Source: Snowella sp. | Lineage (GTDB): Bacteria > Cyanobacteriota > Cyanobacteriia > Cyanobacteriales > Microcystaceae | Assembly: GCA_003249095.1 (NCBI GenBank) | Contig: QBMS01000005.1 | Span: 1-64,000, forward strand | Reading direction: 5' to 3' | Length of the DNA: 64,000 bases | In this document: positions 9,940-19,146 of the stretch, piece by piece | Layout: every line of letters begins with the position of its first letter | Numbering within the stretch: the stretch's first letter is position 1 | The notes under the pieces: generated by a model | Database searches by the model: none | What the model was told of the DNA's origin: nothing | Seen by the model: the letters and a program-made list of their open reading frames with translations, nothing else | Program-made: the position numbers and the translations under genes

Positions 9940-12900
9940 ATGTTTGTTGACTTTTTTATTAAACGTCCCGTCTTTGCTTCCGTCTGCGCCATCATTATTT
10001 TTTTGGTCGGACTGATTAGCCTATTTAATTTGCCCGTTGCTCAGTACCCCGATATTTCCCCCACTGAAATTCAAGTCAGCGCGAACTATAGCGGAGCCAA
10101 TGCGGAAGTTGTTGAAAAAGCCGTTACAGATGTTTTAGAAAGGCAAATTAACGGGGTAGAAGGCTTACGTTATATCAGCTCTAGTAGTAGTAATGACGGA
10201 ACTAGCAGTATAACGGCAACTTTTGCGAGAAATCGCGACAAAGATATTGCGGCGGTGGATGTGCAAAATCGGGTTGCCCTCGCTGAACCCCAATTACCCG
10301 ATTCGGTAAAACAGACGGGGGTGCAAGTTAGTAAAGAATCAACCAATTTATTGTTGGCGATCGGGTTATTTAGTTTAAATAAGGAATATGACAACGTTTT
10401 TCTGAGTAATTATGCCGATCGCTACTTAGTTGATGCGATTAAACGGATACCAGGTGTTGGGGGAGTGCGAATTTTTGGGGAACGGCGTTATGCCATGCGA
10501 TTGTGGTTAAATCCGCTCAAATTAGCTAGTCAAGGATTAACTACCGCCGATGTGGCTGATGTACTCAGGGAACAAAATCTCCAGGTCGGGGCGGGCCAAT
10601 TAGGCAAAGAACCCGCGCCCAAAGGACAGGAATTTCAGATTGACCTAAGAGCGGCGAGTCAATTAACTGAACCGTCTCAATTTGAAGATTTAATTCTGAA
10701 AACAGGAGATAATGGCCTAATTGTTCGTATGAAAGATGTGGGGAGAGTAGAATTAGGCGCGGAAAATTATGGATCTTTTCTACGGTTTAGAGGTCGGGAG
10801 GCGATCGGTTTAGGGGTTTATCAATTACCCAACAGTAATGCCCTAGAAGTTGCCAAACAAGTTAAACGAGAAATTGCCCAATTAGCGGAAAATTTCCCTG
10901 CTGGGATGGATTATAAAACGGCTTTTGATACCACGAATTACGTCCGGCAATCCTTGTTAGAAGTCATTAAAACCCTCGCGATCGCCGTGTTATTGGTGGT
11001 GCTTGTCATTTTAGTTTTTTTACAAGATTGGCGTACTACTCTCATTCCCGCCCTAACCATTCCCCTGGCTCTGGTGGGAACCTTTGCCTTTGTAAAAGTG
11101 TTTAATTTTTCGATTAATAGTCTGACCCTTTTTGGTTTAACCCTGGCGACGGGAATGGTCGTGGATGATGCGATCATTGTGGTAGAGCAAATCAGTCGTT
11201 TTATTGAAGAAAAAGGGATGAGTCCCCAACGGGCGGCCAGTGAAGCGATGTCCGAACTATCAAGTGCTGTAATCGCAACTTCTTTAGTTTTAATGGCTGT
11301 ATTTATCCCCGTTGCTTTTTTTCCTGGCACGACAGGCGCGCTATATCAACAATTTGCCCTCACGATCGCCTTTTCCATCGCCATTTCCACCTTTTTAGCC
11401 CTGACCTTAACTCCTTCTCTGTGTGCCTTATTATTACGCCAAGGACAACACGCTCCCCCTTGGATTGCTTGGTTTTTCGATGGATTTAACTATTTTTTTG
11501 ACGGAACCCGCCAACGCTATCGAGCCGTATTAGGTTGGTTGAGCCATTTCAAGATTTTCGTGATCGGTTTATTTATTGCGCTCCTAGTTGTTACGGGCTT
11601 GCTCTATACCCAGGTTCCCACCGCTTTTTTACCTGATGAAGACCAGGGCTATTTTATTACCATTATCCAAGCTCCCGAAGGAGTTTCTTTGCAATACACG
11701 AGTAAAATTATCGATCAAGTTGAAAAAGAAATTTTAAAATTACCTGAAGTAGTCGGAACCTTTTCCGTAGGAGGCTTTAGCTTTAGTGGGAATAGTGCTA
11801 ATCAGGGGATCATTTTTAGCACCCTTAAGCCCTGGGAAGACCGACAAGCCCCAGGGCAATCCGTTCAAGCTATGGTTGGTCAATTATTTGGAAAATTTGC
11901 GATGATTCCCGAAGCCCGAATTTTTCCCGTTAATCCGCCTGCTATTCAGGGATTAGGTAATTTTGGGGGGTTTAATTTCCAGTTACAAGACCGCCGTACT
12001 AATAGTGATTTGGAAACCCTACTGCAATCAATGGGAATGTTACTGGGTCAAGCCAATCAAACTCCCGGATTACAAGCTGTTTTTAGTACTTTTCAGGCAA
12101 ATACGCCCCAATTGTTAGTAGAAGTGAATCGCAATCGGGCGAAGACGTTAGGCGTTTCTGTCGATGATATTTTTAATACTTTACAAACCGCTCTGGGTTC
12201 CCAGTATGTGAATGATTTTATTTTCCAAGACCGCACCTATCGCGTTTATCTTCAGGCAGATCAGGAATTTCGCAGTAAACCAGAGGATATTGGCAAGCTT
12301 TATGTCCGTTCTAATCAAAATCAAATGATTCCCCTGGCGAATCTCGTCACCGTCGTTCCCAAGGTCGGGGCGCAAACGATTAATCATTACAACCTATTTC
12401 GGGCGATCGCGATCAATGGCTCGGCGGCTCCAGGATTCAGTTCAGGAAATTCCTTAAAATCAATGGAAAAAGTGGCTAAAGAGGTTTTACCCAAGGGATT
12501 TTCCTATGAATGGTCAGGAAGTTCCCTAGAAGAAATTGAATCGAAGGGATTAGCACCCGTAATCTTCAGCTTGGGATTATTATTTGTTTTTCTTGTCTTA
12601 GCTGCCCAATACGAAAACTATATTGATCCCCTGATTATTATGTTGAGTGTCCCGTTAGCAATTTTAGGGGCTTTACTTGCCCAATCATTGCGCGGTTTTC
12701 CCAATGATATTTACTGTCAAATTGGCTTAGTCATGTTGATCGGTTTAGCCAGCAAAAATTCAATTTTAATTGTGGAATTTGCCAACCAATTAAGGGAAAA
12801 AGGTTTACCCATTACTAAAGCTGTGATTGAAGCCTCCCAGGAACGATTAAGACCCATTGTAATGACGGCCCTTTCAACCCTGATTGGTACGATTCCCCTT

Positions 12901-13089
12901 GTTATCGCAACGGGCGCAGGGGCGGGAAGTCGTCAATCTTTGGGAACGGCAGTATTTGGGGGAATGCTCGTCGCCACTTTTTTAAGTTTATTTGTGGTTC
13001 CCATTTTGTATATTGTAATAAAGACTGGAACTGAGCGCGTTTGCCCAAAAAAACATCAGGAAGACGCTAGTCAACATCTAGGTTTATAA
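9940..13089 (+). CDS. RND efflux pump, HAE1/AcrB type
   Basis: At 1049 residues this is a full-length hydrophobe/amphiphile efflux transporter of the inner membrane. It has an N-terminal helix (FFIKRPVFASVCAIIIFLVGL), two large periplasmic loops, and two repeats of membrane helices. The proton-relay acids are visible in TLATGMVVDDAIIVVEQ in TM4. The C-terminal repeat carries KNSILIVEFANQLREKG. It should work as a trimer with the adaptor at 7589. The start is ATG. Substrates cannot be predicted. The gap to the adaptor holds a DUF29 gene and a MITE, so cotranscription is uncertain. Confidence 0.95.
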   Translation: MFVDFFIKRPVFASVCAIIIFLVGLISLFNLPVAQYPDISPTEIQVSANYSGANAEVVEKAVTDVLERQINGVEGLRYISSSSSNDGTSSITATFARNRDKDIAAVDVQNRVALAEPQLPDSVKQTGVQVSKESTNLLLAIGLFSLNKEYDNVFLSNYADRYLVDAIKRIPGVGGVRIFGERRYAMRLWLNPLKLASQGLTTADVADVLREQNLQVGAGQLGKEPAPKGQEFQIDLRAASQLTEPSQFEDLILKTGDNGLIVRMKDVGRVELGAENYGSFLRFRGREAIGLGVYQLPNSNALEVAKQVKREIAQLAENFPAGMDYKTAFDTTNYVRQSLLEVIKTLAIAVLLVVLVILVFLQDWRTTLIPALTIPLALVGTFAFVKVFNFSINSLTLFGLTLATGMVVDDAIIVVEQISRFIEEKGMSPQRAASEAMSELSSAVIATSLVLMAVFIPVAFFPGTTGALYQQFALTIAFSIAISTFLALTLTPSLCALLLRQGQHAPPWIAWFFDGFNYFFDGTRQRYRAVLGWLSHFKIFVIGLFIALLVVTGLLYTQVPTAFLPDEDQGYFITIIQAPEGVSLQYTSKIIDQVEKEILKLPEVVGTFSVGGFSFSGNSANQGIIFSTLKPWEDRQAPGQSVQAMVGQLFGKFAMIPEARIFPVNPPAIQGLGNFGGFNFQLQDRRTNSDLETLLQSMGMLLGQANQTPGLQAVFSTFQANTPQLLVEVNRNRAKTLGVSVDDIFNTLQTALGSQYVNDFIFQDRTYRVYLQADQEFRSKPEDIGKLYVRSNQNQMIPLANLVTVVPKVGAQTINHYNLFRAIAINGSAAPGFSSGNSLKSMEKVAKEVLPKGFSYEWSGSSLEEIESKGLAPVIFSLGLLFVFLVLAAQYENYIDPLIIMLSVPLAILGALLAQSLRGFPNDIYCQIGLVMLIGLASKNSILIVEFANQLREKGLPITKAVIEASQERLRPIVMTALSTLIGTIPLVIATGAGAGSRQSLGTAVFGGMLVATFLSLFVVPILYIVIKTGTERVCPKKHQEDASQHLGL

Positions 13090-13135
13090 AACGCTATGTT
13101 GGGGAATTGAGCGGGCATTAAACCCTAATAATAAA

Positions 13136-13168
13136 AGGTATTCCCAGAAATTGCTTCCAAGAATACCT
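13136..13168 (-). terminator. Likely secA terminator
   Basis: AGGTATTC (13136-13143) pairs with GAATACCT (13161-13168). On the minus strand the stem is followed by TTTTATTATTAG. It sits 13 bases past the secA stop codon. It could also serve the convergent RND pump gene from the other side. Confidence 0.6.
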
Positions 13169-13180
13169 AATAAAAATAGA

Positions 13181-15967
13181 TTAAACCGTCTGGGGTTGAC
13201 CCTGGGGTTGAAATTGGAAGAGAGAATAAACCACATTCCGACGAATATCAATCATCATTTCCAAGAACATTTCATAGCCTTCTTGTTTGTATTCAATCAA
13301 CGGATCTTTTTGACCATAACCGCGCAGACCCACCGACTCCCGCAGTCCTTCCATCGACTGTAAATGCTCCCGCCAGAGATTATCGATTTGTTGCAAAATA
13401 AAGAACCGTTCCGCCTCTCGCATCAAACCGGCCCGTACCCGATCCACCTGATTTTCCTTCATATCATAGGCCTTGCGGACTTCCTCATGGAAAAAGACCT
13501 TCATTTCAGGAACCGTCATATCGGCCATATCCTCAACGCTGACATCTTCCAAGAGGTAAATAAATTCCTTCACCTTATCCATCATTTTTTCCATATCCCA
13601 TTCTTCAGGCGGAAGCTCAGGATTGACATAGGCCTCAACAATTTCATCCATTGTTTTTTCGGCATAAACTAACACTTGTTCCTTCAGGTCTAACCCCTCC
13701 AAAACCCGACGACGTTCTGCATAGATGGCCTTCCGTTGGTTGTTCATTACCTCGTCATACTCAAAGACCTGCTTACGAATATCGTAATAATAGGTTTCGA
13801 CTTTTTTCTGCGCTCCTTCTAGGGAACGGGTCAACATTTTTGACTCAATGGGCATATCTTCTTCCACTCGGAACATTTCCATCATGCCCGCCACGCGATC
13901 GCCGCCAAAAATACGGAGCAAATTATCGCCCAAACTGAGGAAGAAACGAGTAGAACCAGGATCGCCCTGCCGTCCTGCCCGACCCCGTAACTGATTGTCA
14001 ATCCGTCGAGATTCATGGCGTTCCGTCCCGATCACGTGCAAGCCGCCCAGATTGATCACCTCTTGATGTTCTGCACTGGTAAATTTCTCGTATTCCTTAC
14101 GAATTAGGTTATAAACTTCCCGTAGCTTTTGGATGGCTGGCTCATCCGTCGGAGCTTTTTCCGCCGCAACCGCGAGTTTTTCCTCTGCCTCTAGTTCGGT
14201 CAAACTCTGCTCACCGTATTCAGAGACGGCAAATTTGACCACTTCCTTCAGCATTGTTTCCGCTTCTGCCGAAATTTCCGTTGGGAAAATATCCTTAGAA
14301 ACGCGCCAGGTTTTCTTTTTCTTCTCCTGACCAAAACCCTCTGGGCGATCGCGTCCCCCAAAACCTTGGGGACTAAAGCCCAACTCATCATCCTCTGGAC
14401 GAACAATCTTCGGCATCAGATATTCGCGCACCTTCAGGCGAGCCATATAATCCGAGTTTCCCCCCAAAATAATATCCGTACCCCGACCCGCCATATTGGT
14501 GGCAATGGTAACGGTTCCTTTTCGTCCTGCTTGGGCAATAATTTCCGATTCCCGTTCCACATTCTCAGGTCGTGCATTCAGAATATTGTGGGGAATTTCC
14601 AGTTCATTCAAAAGACTCGCAATCACTTCAGACTTTTCCACACTGGTTGTTCCCACGAGAATGGGACGACCTTCTGCATGGAGTTCCTGACATTCTAGGG
14701 CAACCGCTTTCCATTTCGCTTCTTCTGTCTTATAGACCACATCAGGCCAATCCTGACGACCCGAAGGGCGATTGGTCGGCGTAATCGTTACTTGCAGATT
14801 GTAAACCTTTTCTAATTCGGTTTCTTCCGTTTTGGCTGTCCCCGTCATTCCCGATAATTTGGGATAAAGCAAGAAGAAATTTTGATAGGTAATCGTTGCC
14901 AGGGTTTGGCTTTCCCGTTGAATCTCTACCCGTTCCTTTGCTTCGATCGCCTGATGCAGACCATCACTCCAACGACGACCGACCATGATCCGTCCCGTAA
15001 ATTCATCGACGATTACCACTTCATTATCGCGGACGATATAGTTAACATCTTTGATGAATAATTCCTTCGCTTTGACCGCATTAAAAATGTAGTGAGCCCA
15101 AGGATCATCCTTATCAAAGAGATCACTCGTTTTCAATAAATTTTCAGCCTTTTCAAAACCCTCATCGGTCATCAAGACATTACGTTGTTTTTCATCAACT
15201 TCGTAATCCTCATCCTTAGTGAGTTGGGCCGCGATCTCAGAAGCTTGTAAATATTTTTCCGTTGGACGTTCGACTTGCCCTGAAATGATCAACGGTGTCC
15301 GTGCTTCATCAATCAGAATAGAATCGACTTCATCAATCACACAGTAATTAAAAGGACGTTGAACGACTTCCTGCATGGAGGTCGCCATATTATCGCGAAG
15401 ATAATCAAAGCCTAATTCACTATTAGTCGTATAGGTGACATCACAGGCATAATTTTTTTTCCTTTCTTCGGGACTCATCGCCGATTGGACTAATCCCACA
15501 CTCAAACCTAAAAAGCGATGAATTTGTCCCATCCATTCCGCATCCCGTCGGGCGAGATAATCGTTAACGGTGACGACATGAACCCCTTTTCCCGTCAAGC
15601 CATTGAGGTAGGCAGGCAGGGTTGCGACCAGGGTTTTTCCTTCCCCCGTTTTCATTTCAGCAATTTGTCCCTTGTGGAGAATGATGCCACCCAGTAATTG
15701 CACATCAAAGTGACGCATCCCCAAGACCCGTCTTCCCGCTTCCCGCACTACAGCGAAGGCTTCAGGCAGAATTTCATCCAGAATATCTTCCGTTTCAGCG
15801 TCCGTTTTAGCCTTGTCCAACAATTCCCGAAAGGCGATCGTCTTTTGCTTCAGTTCCTCATCGGATAAAGCCTCAATATCTTCTTCGATGACATTGATTT
15901 CGGCTATGTAGGGCTGAAACTTCTTTAATTTACGGGTATTGGGATCACCAAAAAGGGTCTTAAACAT
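13181..15967 (-). CDS. secA: Protein translocase ATPase SecA
   Basis: SecA drives preproteins through SecYEG. From ATG at 15967 the protein is 928 residues and starts with the usual [20 protein letters not shown] 17-codon in-frame upstream extension (to 16018) looks spurious. Walker A reads [18 protein letters not shown], the DEAD-like box is [16 protein letters not shown], and the second motor domain has [14 protein letters not shown] and [17 protein letters not shown]. The C terminus lacks the zinc-binding tail seen in E. coli, as is usual in cyanobacteria. It is an essential gene in a single-gene unit. Confidence 0.97.
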   Translation of the reverse strand: MFKTLFGDPNTRKLKKFQPYIAEINVIEEDIEALSDEELKQKTIAFRELLDKAKTDAETEDILDEILPEAFAVVREAGRRVLGMRHFDVQLLGGIILHKGQIAEMKTGEGKTLVATLPAYLNGLTGKGVHVVTVNDYLARRDAEWMGQIHRFLGLSVGLVQSAMSPEERKKNYACDVTYTTNSELGFDYLRDNMATSMQEVVQRPFNYCVIDEVDSILIDEARTPLIISGQVERPTEKYLQASEIAAQLTKDEDYEVDEKQRNVLMTDEGFEKAENLLKTSDLFDKDDPWAHYIFNAVKAKELFIKDVNYIVRDNEVVIVDEFTGRIMVGRRWSDGLHQAIEAKERVEIQRESQTLATITYQNFFLLYPKLSGMTGTAKTEETELEKVYNLQVTITPTNRPSGRQDWPDVVYKTEEAKWKAVALECQELHAEGRPILVGTTSVEKSEVIASLLNELEIPHNILNARPENVERESEIIAQAGRKGTVTIATNMAGRGTDIILGGNSDYMARLKVREYLMPKIVRPEDDELGFSPQGFGGRDRPEGFGQEKKKKTWRVSKDIFPTEISAEAETMLKEVVKFAVSEYGEQSLTELEAEEKLAVAAEKAPTDEPAIQKLREVYNLIRKEYEKFTSAEHQEVINLGGLHVIGTERHESRRIDNQLRGRAGRQGDPGSTRFFLSLGDNLLRIFGGDRVAGMMEMFRVEEDMPIESKMLTRSLEGAQKKVETYYYDIRKQVFEYDEVMNNQRKAIYAERRRVLEGLDLKEQVLVYAEKTMDEIVEAYVNPELPPEEWDMEKMMDKVKEFIYLLEDVSVEDMADMTVPEMKVFFHEEVRKAYDMKENQVDRVRAGLMREAERFFILQQIDNLWREHLQSMEGLRESVGLRGYGQKDPLIEYKQEGYEMFLEMMIDIRRNVVYSLFQFQPQGQPQTV

Positions 15968-16018
15968 GGGAATTTCGGGAATTATTAGGGATTTAATATG
16001 GATCTGGGCTGAGAACAA

Positions 16019-16348
16019 GACTTAACAAAAAGGGGTCAACCCTGAAAAATTAAGTTATTTGTCTATTCATTTTATCAAAGTTAGGCTTTACAGGGGAAAG
16101 TCGCGGCCATGAACTACCGCTAGGCACACTTCGTGACCGTAATTGTAAGCTTAGGAAGGATTTATCTATTTTTCGGGAGAATAATTAATGTTAATGAGGC
16201 ACGAGACGGAATAATCCACAATAAGCTGTTACTCATTCAAAATGCATATGGGCAAGGGGCTTAAGTCCCTTGTTGTAGGATTTTTGGTAAAATCACTATG
16301 CAATCTAAATACGTAACAACTTAACTTCCTCAGTCCAATGAGCAAGAT
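16019..16348. other. Intergenic region between secA and recombinase-like gene
   Basis: The gap holds the presumed secA promoter region (upstream of 15967) and a MITE-like element at 16221-16324. I see no open frame or RNA gene in the rest. Confidence 0.4.
16221..16324. repeat. MITE-like element, copy B
   Basis: This is a 104-bp segment with the same ends and centre as copy A at 9740: it starts ATAAGCTGTTAC, has CAAGGGGCTTAAGTCCCTTG in the centre, and ends GTAACAACTTAA. Its two ends, about 27 bases each, are inverted repeats of each other with a few mismatches. It is noncoding and lies downstream of the recombinase-like gene. Confidence 0.7.
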
Positions 16349-17662
16349 TTAAAAAACAAAAACTAAGTTTAATTGCCAATCCTTTGATTCTGTGCGAACA
16401 ATTTCAATTTTTTTGATAAATTCTCGAAAATAAAACCGTCGTTCGGTTTCAGATAAATCTAACCAAAATTGAGAAAGAGAAACGGGTTTAACAATCATTT
16501 TTAAATCTCCTGGGGGCAATTGGTCTAACTGAGTTCGTAATTTAGAAATTTCGGTTTTTAAGGTATAGCTTCTTAAATCCAAGGTTTCTTGGTCTAAAAT
16601 GCCTTGTTCTTTTAATAGGGGCAACTGCTCAATGATTTCTTGTTTTTGTTGAATTTTTGCGATGAAATTATTTTTAACAAAATCTAAATTGGGTAAATTT
16701 AATTGGGCGACGGTCGGGGGTAACTCTTGGCAAATTTTTTCAATCGTTAACTTCAAAATTTCTTCGTAGGCGATCGCGGAACATTTTTTTTCTAAAGGAC
16801 AATTGCTGGGTCGTAGATAAAGATATTCCTGACTTTTATTGCGTCTGGTCACACGGGTAATCGTCTGGGGAGATTGACAGCTTTGACAAAACACTAAACC
16901 CGCCAAAGAACGGGGCGCACTGGCAGTCCGAGCGGGCATGGTTGCATTTCGCCTGAGTAATCGCTCAATTTGGGCAGCTTCTTCCCTAGAAATAATCGCG
17001 ACATGGGTATCGGCAATAATATCTTGATTTTGATAGGCTAAATCTCCTCGATAGACAGGATTGGTTAACCAACGTTGACCCGTAGAAACGGAAATTTTTT
17101 TGCCATAGCGTTTTTCTAAATAGCGAACGGCTCCCCGCAGTGATCCAAACCGCAAAAATTGTTCAAAAAAATCTTTAATTACTGGGGCAGTGCTACGGTC
17201 TAGAATATAGCGGTCTTTACCCCGACGATAACCGTAGGGAGCTTTTCCAGGGGGCGGTAAGGCTTTGAGACGATTGCGGGCATGACCCTGTTGTAATTTC
17301 TGACTTCGTTGATTTTTTTGAATTTCTTGCAATAATTGGGTGAAGTGTTGTCGCGCTTCCGTTGATAATGTCTGTTGAAATTGCGATGTATGATAATCTT
17401 GTTCAATGGCAATAATTTCGATGCCTAATTTTTCTAGTTGATTCAGGCGATCGCTGATTTCTGAAATGGAATTCCCCAACTCTTCTAAACGGCGGAGTAA
17501 TAAATAATCGGGGGATTCAGTCTGACAATCTTGAATTAAACTTTCTAATTGTTGATATTGTCCTAAGTCTTCATAAATGCGATCGACTTCTAACCCCCAG
17601 ATGGCAATATCAGGTTTTTTTTCTAATAGAGGATCACTATAAATATAGGCAATAATTTTCAT
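16349..17662 (-). CDS. Serine-recombinase-like protein, probably catalytically degenerate
   Basis: The 437-residue protein has the domain order of large serine recombinases: a resolvase domain (about 1-115), a recombinase domain (about 125-230) with PPGKAPYGYRRGKD, a zinc ribbon (about 260-300) with FCQSCQ and NCPLEKKC, and a coiled coil (about 315-385). Residue Ser9 may match the nucleophile. However, the usual arginines of the family (R before the Ser and the DRLGR motif) are replaced: the second motif reads RRLEELGNS. It may therefore bind DNA without recombining it. It has HIP1-rich chromosomal composition and no flanking element or att site. Orthologues appear chromosomal in cyanobacteria, as I recall. 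Confidence 0.8.
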   Translation of the reverse strand: MKIIAYIYSDPLLEKKPDIAIWGLEVDRIYEDLGQYQQLESLIQDCQTESPDYLLLRRLEELGNSISEISDRLNQLEKLGIEIIAIEQDYHTSQFQQTLSTEARQHFTQLLQEIQKNQRSQKLQQGHARNRLKALPPPGKAPYGYRRGKDRYILDRSTAPVIKDFFEQFLRFGSLRGAVRYLEKRYGKKISVSTGQRWLTNPVYRGDLAYQNQDIIADTHVAIISREEAAQIERLLRRNATMPARTASAPRSLAGLVFCQSCQSPQTITRVTRRNKSQEYLYLRPSNCPLEKKCSAIAYEEILKLTIEKICQELPPTVAQLNLPNLDFVKNNFIAKIQQKQEIIEQLPLLKEQGILDQETLDLRSYTLKTEISKLRTQLDQLPPGDLKMIVKPVSLSQFWLDLSETERRFYFREFIKKIEIVRTESKDWQLNLVFVF

Positions 17663-17999
17663 AATGTAAAAGAAATTATATCCTACGTAACGAAGGCATT
17701 CATTGGGATTGGAGTCATGGCCGAGATAGCGACTGAGCAGATTCGGATCAGGACATTGGAAAATCCTAGATAAACCTTAAGACTTTCCTGCTCCTGTGAA
17801 TACCGCTATAATTTTTGCTTTACCGTTACTATATTAGGGGTTAGCATGGAACTAAAGCGCGTTGCAAAGACCATATATGATTAATGGATTCGCACCATAG
17901 TCCTTGGTTCAATTTCTTAGGTGAAAGCCATTGAAATCAGGGACTCAAACACGAGATTCCGAGCAGTGTTGTTGTTCATCTCCTAAAATCCTAGAAAAT

Positions 18000-19139
18000 A
18001 TGTCCTTAATGGTTGGCCAATTGATCTATACAACCTTACCGAATAGTGGGTTTCAACTATTGGTGAGCCAACGGATTCCGATTCATATTCAGGATTCTTT
18101 TGTGCAGAACATTGTTTATCAGCATTGGAATGTCTATAATCCTCCTAGTGATGACTATCAGGCGGTCTATCTCCATCAGGTTTCTGCTACCCATCTTTTG
18201 TTTGGCTGGTTATATAACGAAGGTAGGGATGAACTCGGTCGCTCCCACATTCCCTATTTTTTGGCCTATTACTGGACGGGGAATCTGGATGATGCTCGTT
18301 TAGAAAGATTTTTAAGACATTTAGAAAAGGGGCCAGTCTATTTTATTGAACGGGAACGCCTCGAAAGTAACCTACAGAATGTTATTGTCCCCGATGTCGA
18401 TGAATATAATTCTCCCCGTTTGGGGTTGGTGATTTCTTCAGAAATTAGGGCTAAAAGTCAGAAGGATCTCCAAAAAAAGAAAATTTTAAAGCTGTTGGTT
18501 TCTTCGGATGATCCCGTCTCTCCAGAACCCGTTTCGGATCTGGGAAATGTCCTTGAAATCACGGACGTTCCTTACCTAGAGCTGACGGTTGAAACGACAG
18601 AAATTAGCGAAAAACTGACGGTTACAGAGAAAAAGTCCCAAGTTACCGCCCCAACAGAGCTAAACTCATCCCAGGTTGAACAAATTTTTGAAGATGTGGT
18701 GCAAGAGGGCATGGGCATTGAAGGGGCGATCCTGATTTCTGACGAAGGGCGATCGCTGACTAGGGCCATTGGTCTGGATGAAAGTCAGGCGTTGATTATG
18801 GCGGGTCGGATGTTGGCCTTAGCGAAAAAAAGTCAAACAGAGATGCAATGGCAGGATTGGGAGGCGATCGCGGCCCATAGTTCCGACGGTCATTTGATGC
18901 TCACTCCCTGCTTACCCGACGTATTTTTATTTGTTCAGGCAAGCGAGGTTTTAACGGGCTTATTAGAAGTCGAAATCAAACGCATTATCAAAAAAATCCA
19001 ATCGATTCACCAAAATAACGAGATGTTTGTGCCATTTTCTCCCCTCTGGGACGATCTAGAGGAAGAAGATGAAATGGGTGAAGTGTTGGCCGACTCCGAT
19101 GAACAAATCCTGTATCGTGGCAGACGCATGAGTTTTTAA
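18000..19139 (+). CDS. Roadblock/LC7-domain protein
   Basis: From ATG 18000 the protein is 379 residues. A longer frame opens with a TTG at 17931, whose extra Cys-rich residues look spurious, and an ATG at 18009 is also possible. The N-terminal 130 residues form an unassigned domain (GQLIYTTLPNSGFQLL, then WNVYNPPSDDYQAVYLHQV). A charged linker follows. The C-terminal part, about 110 residues beginning VEQIFEDVVQEGMGIEGAILISDEG, looks like a roadblock/LC7 (MglB-like) domain. Such domains usually dimerise and regulate small GTPases. No GTPase gene lies nearby. The acidic C-terminal tail ends RGRRMSF. Confidence 0.7.
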   Translation: MSLMVGQLIYTTLPNSGFQLLVSQRIPIHIQDSFVQNIVYQHWNVYNPPSDDYQAVYLHQVSATHLLFGWLYNEGRDELGRSHIPYFLAYYWTGNLDDARLERFLRHLEKGPVYFIERERLESNLQNVIVPDVDEYNSPRLGLVISSEIRAKSQKDLQKKKILKLLVSSDDPVSPEPVSDLGNVLEITDVPYLELTVETTEISEKLTVTEKKSQVTAPTELNSSQVEQIFEDVVQEGMGIEGAILISDEGRSLTRAIGLDESQALIMAGRMLALAKKSQTEMQWQDWEAIAAHSSDGHLMLTPCLPDVFLFVQASEVLTGLLEVEIKRIIKKIQSIHQNNEMFVPFSPLWDDLEEEDEMGEVLADSDEQILYRGRRMSF

Positions 19140-19146
19140 GGCTGAT

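Noticed and set aside
7589..13089. Complete tripartite RND operon with outer-membrane factor
   Set aside because: No TolC-type gene is present. The adaptor and pump are separated by a DUF29 gene and a MITE, so only two components can be claimed.
15968..16018. 17-codon N-terminal extension of SecA
   Set aside because: [10 protein letters not shown] is the usual SecA start; the extension has no counterpart that I recognise.
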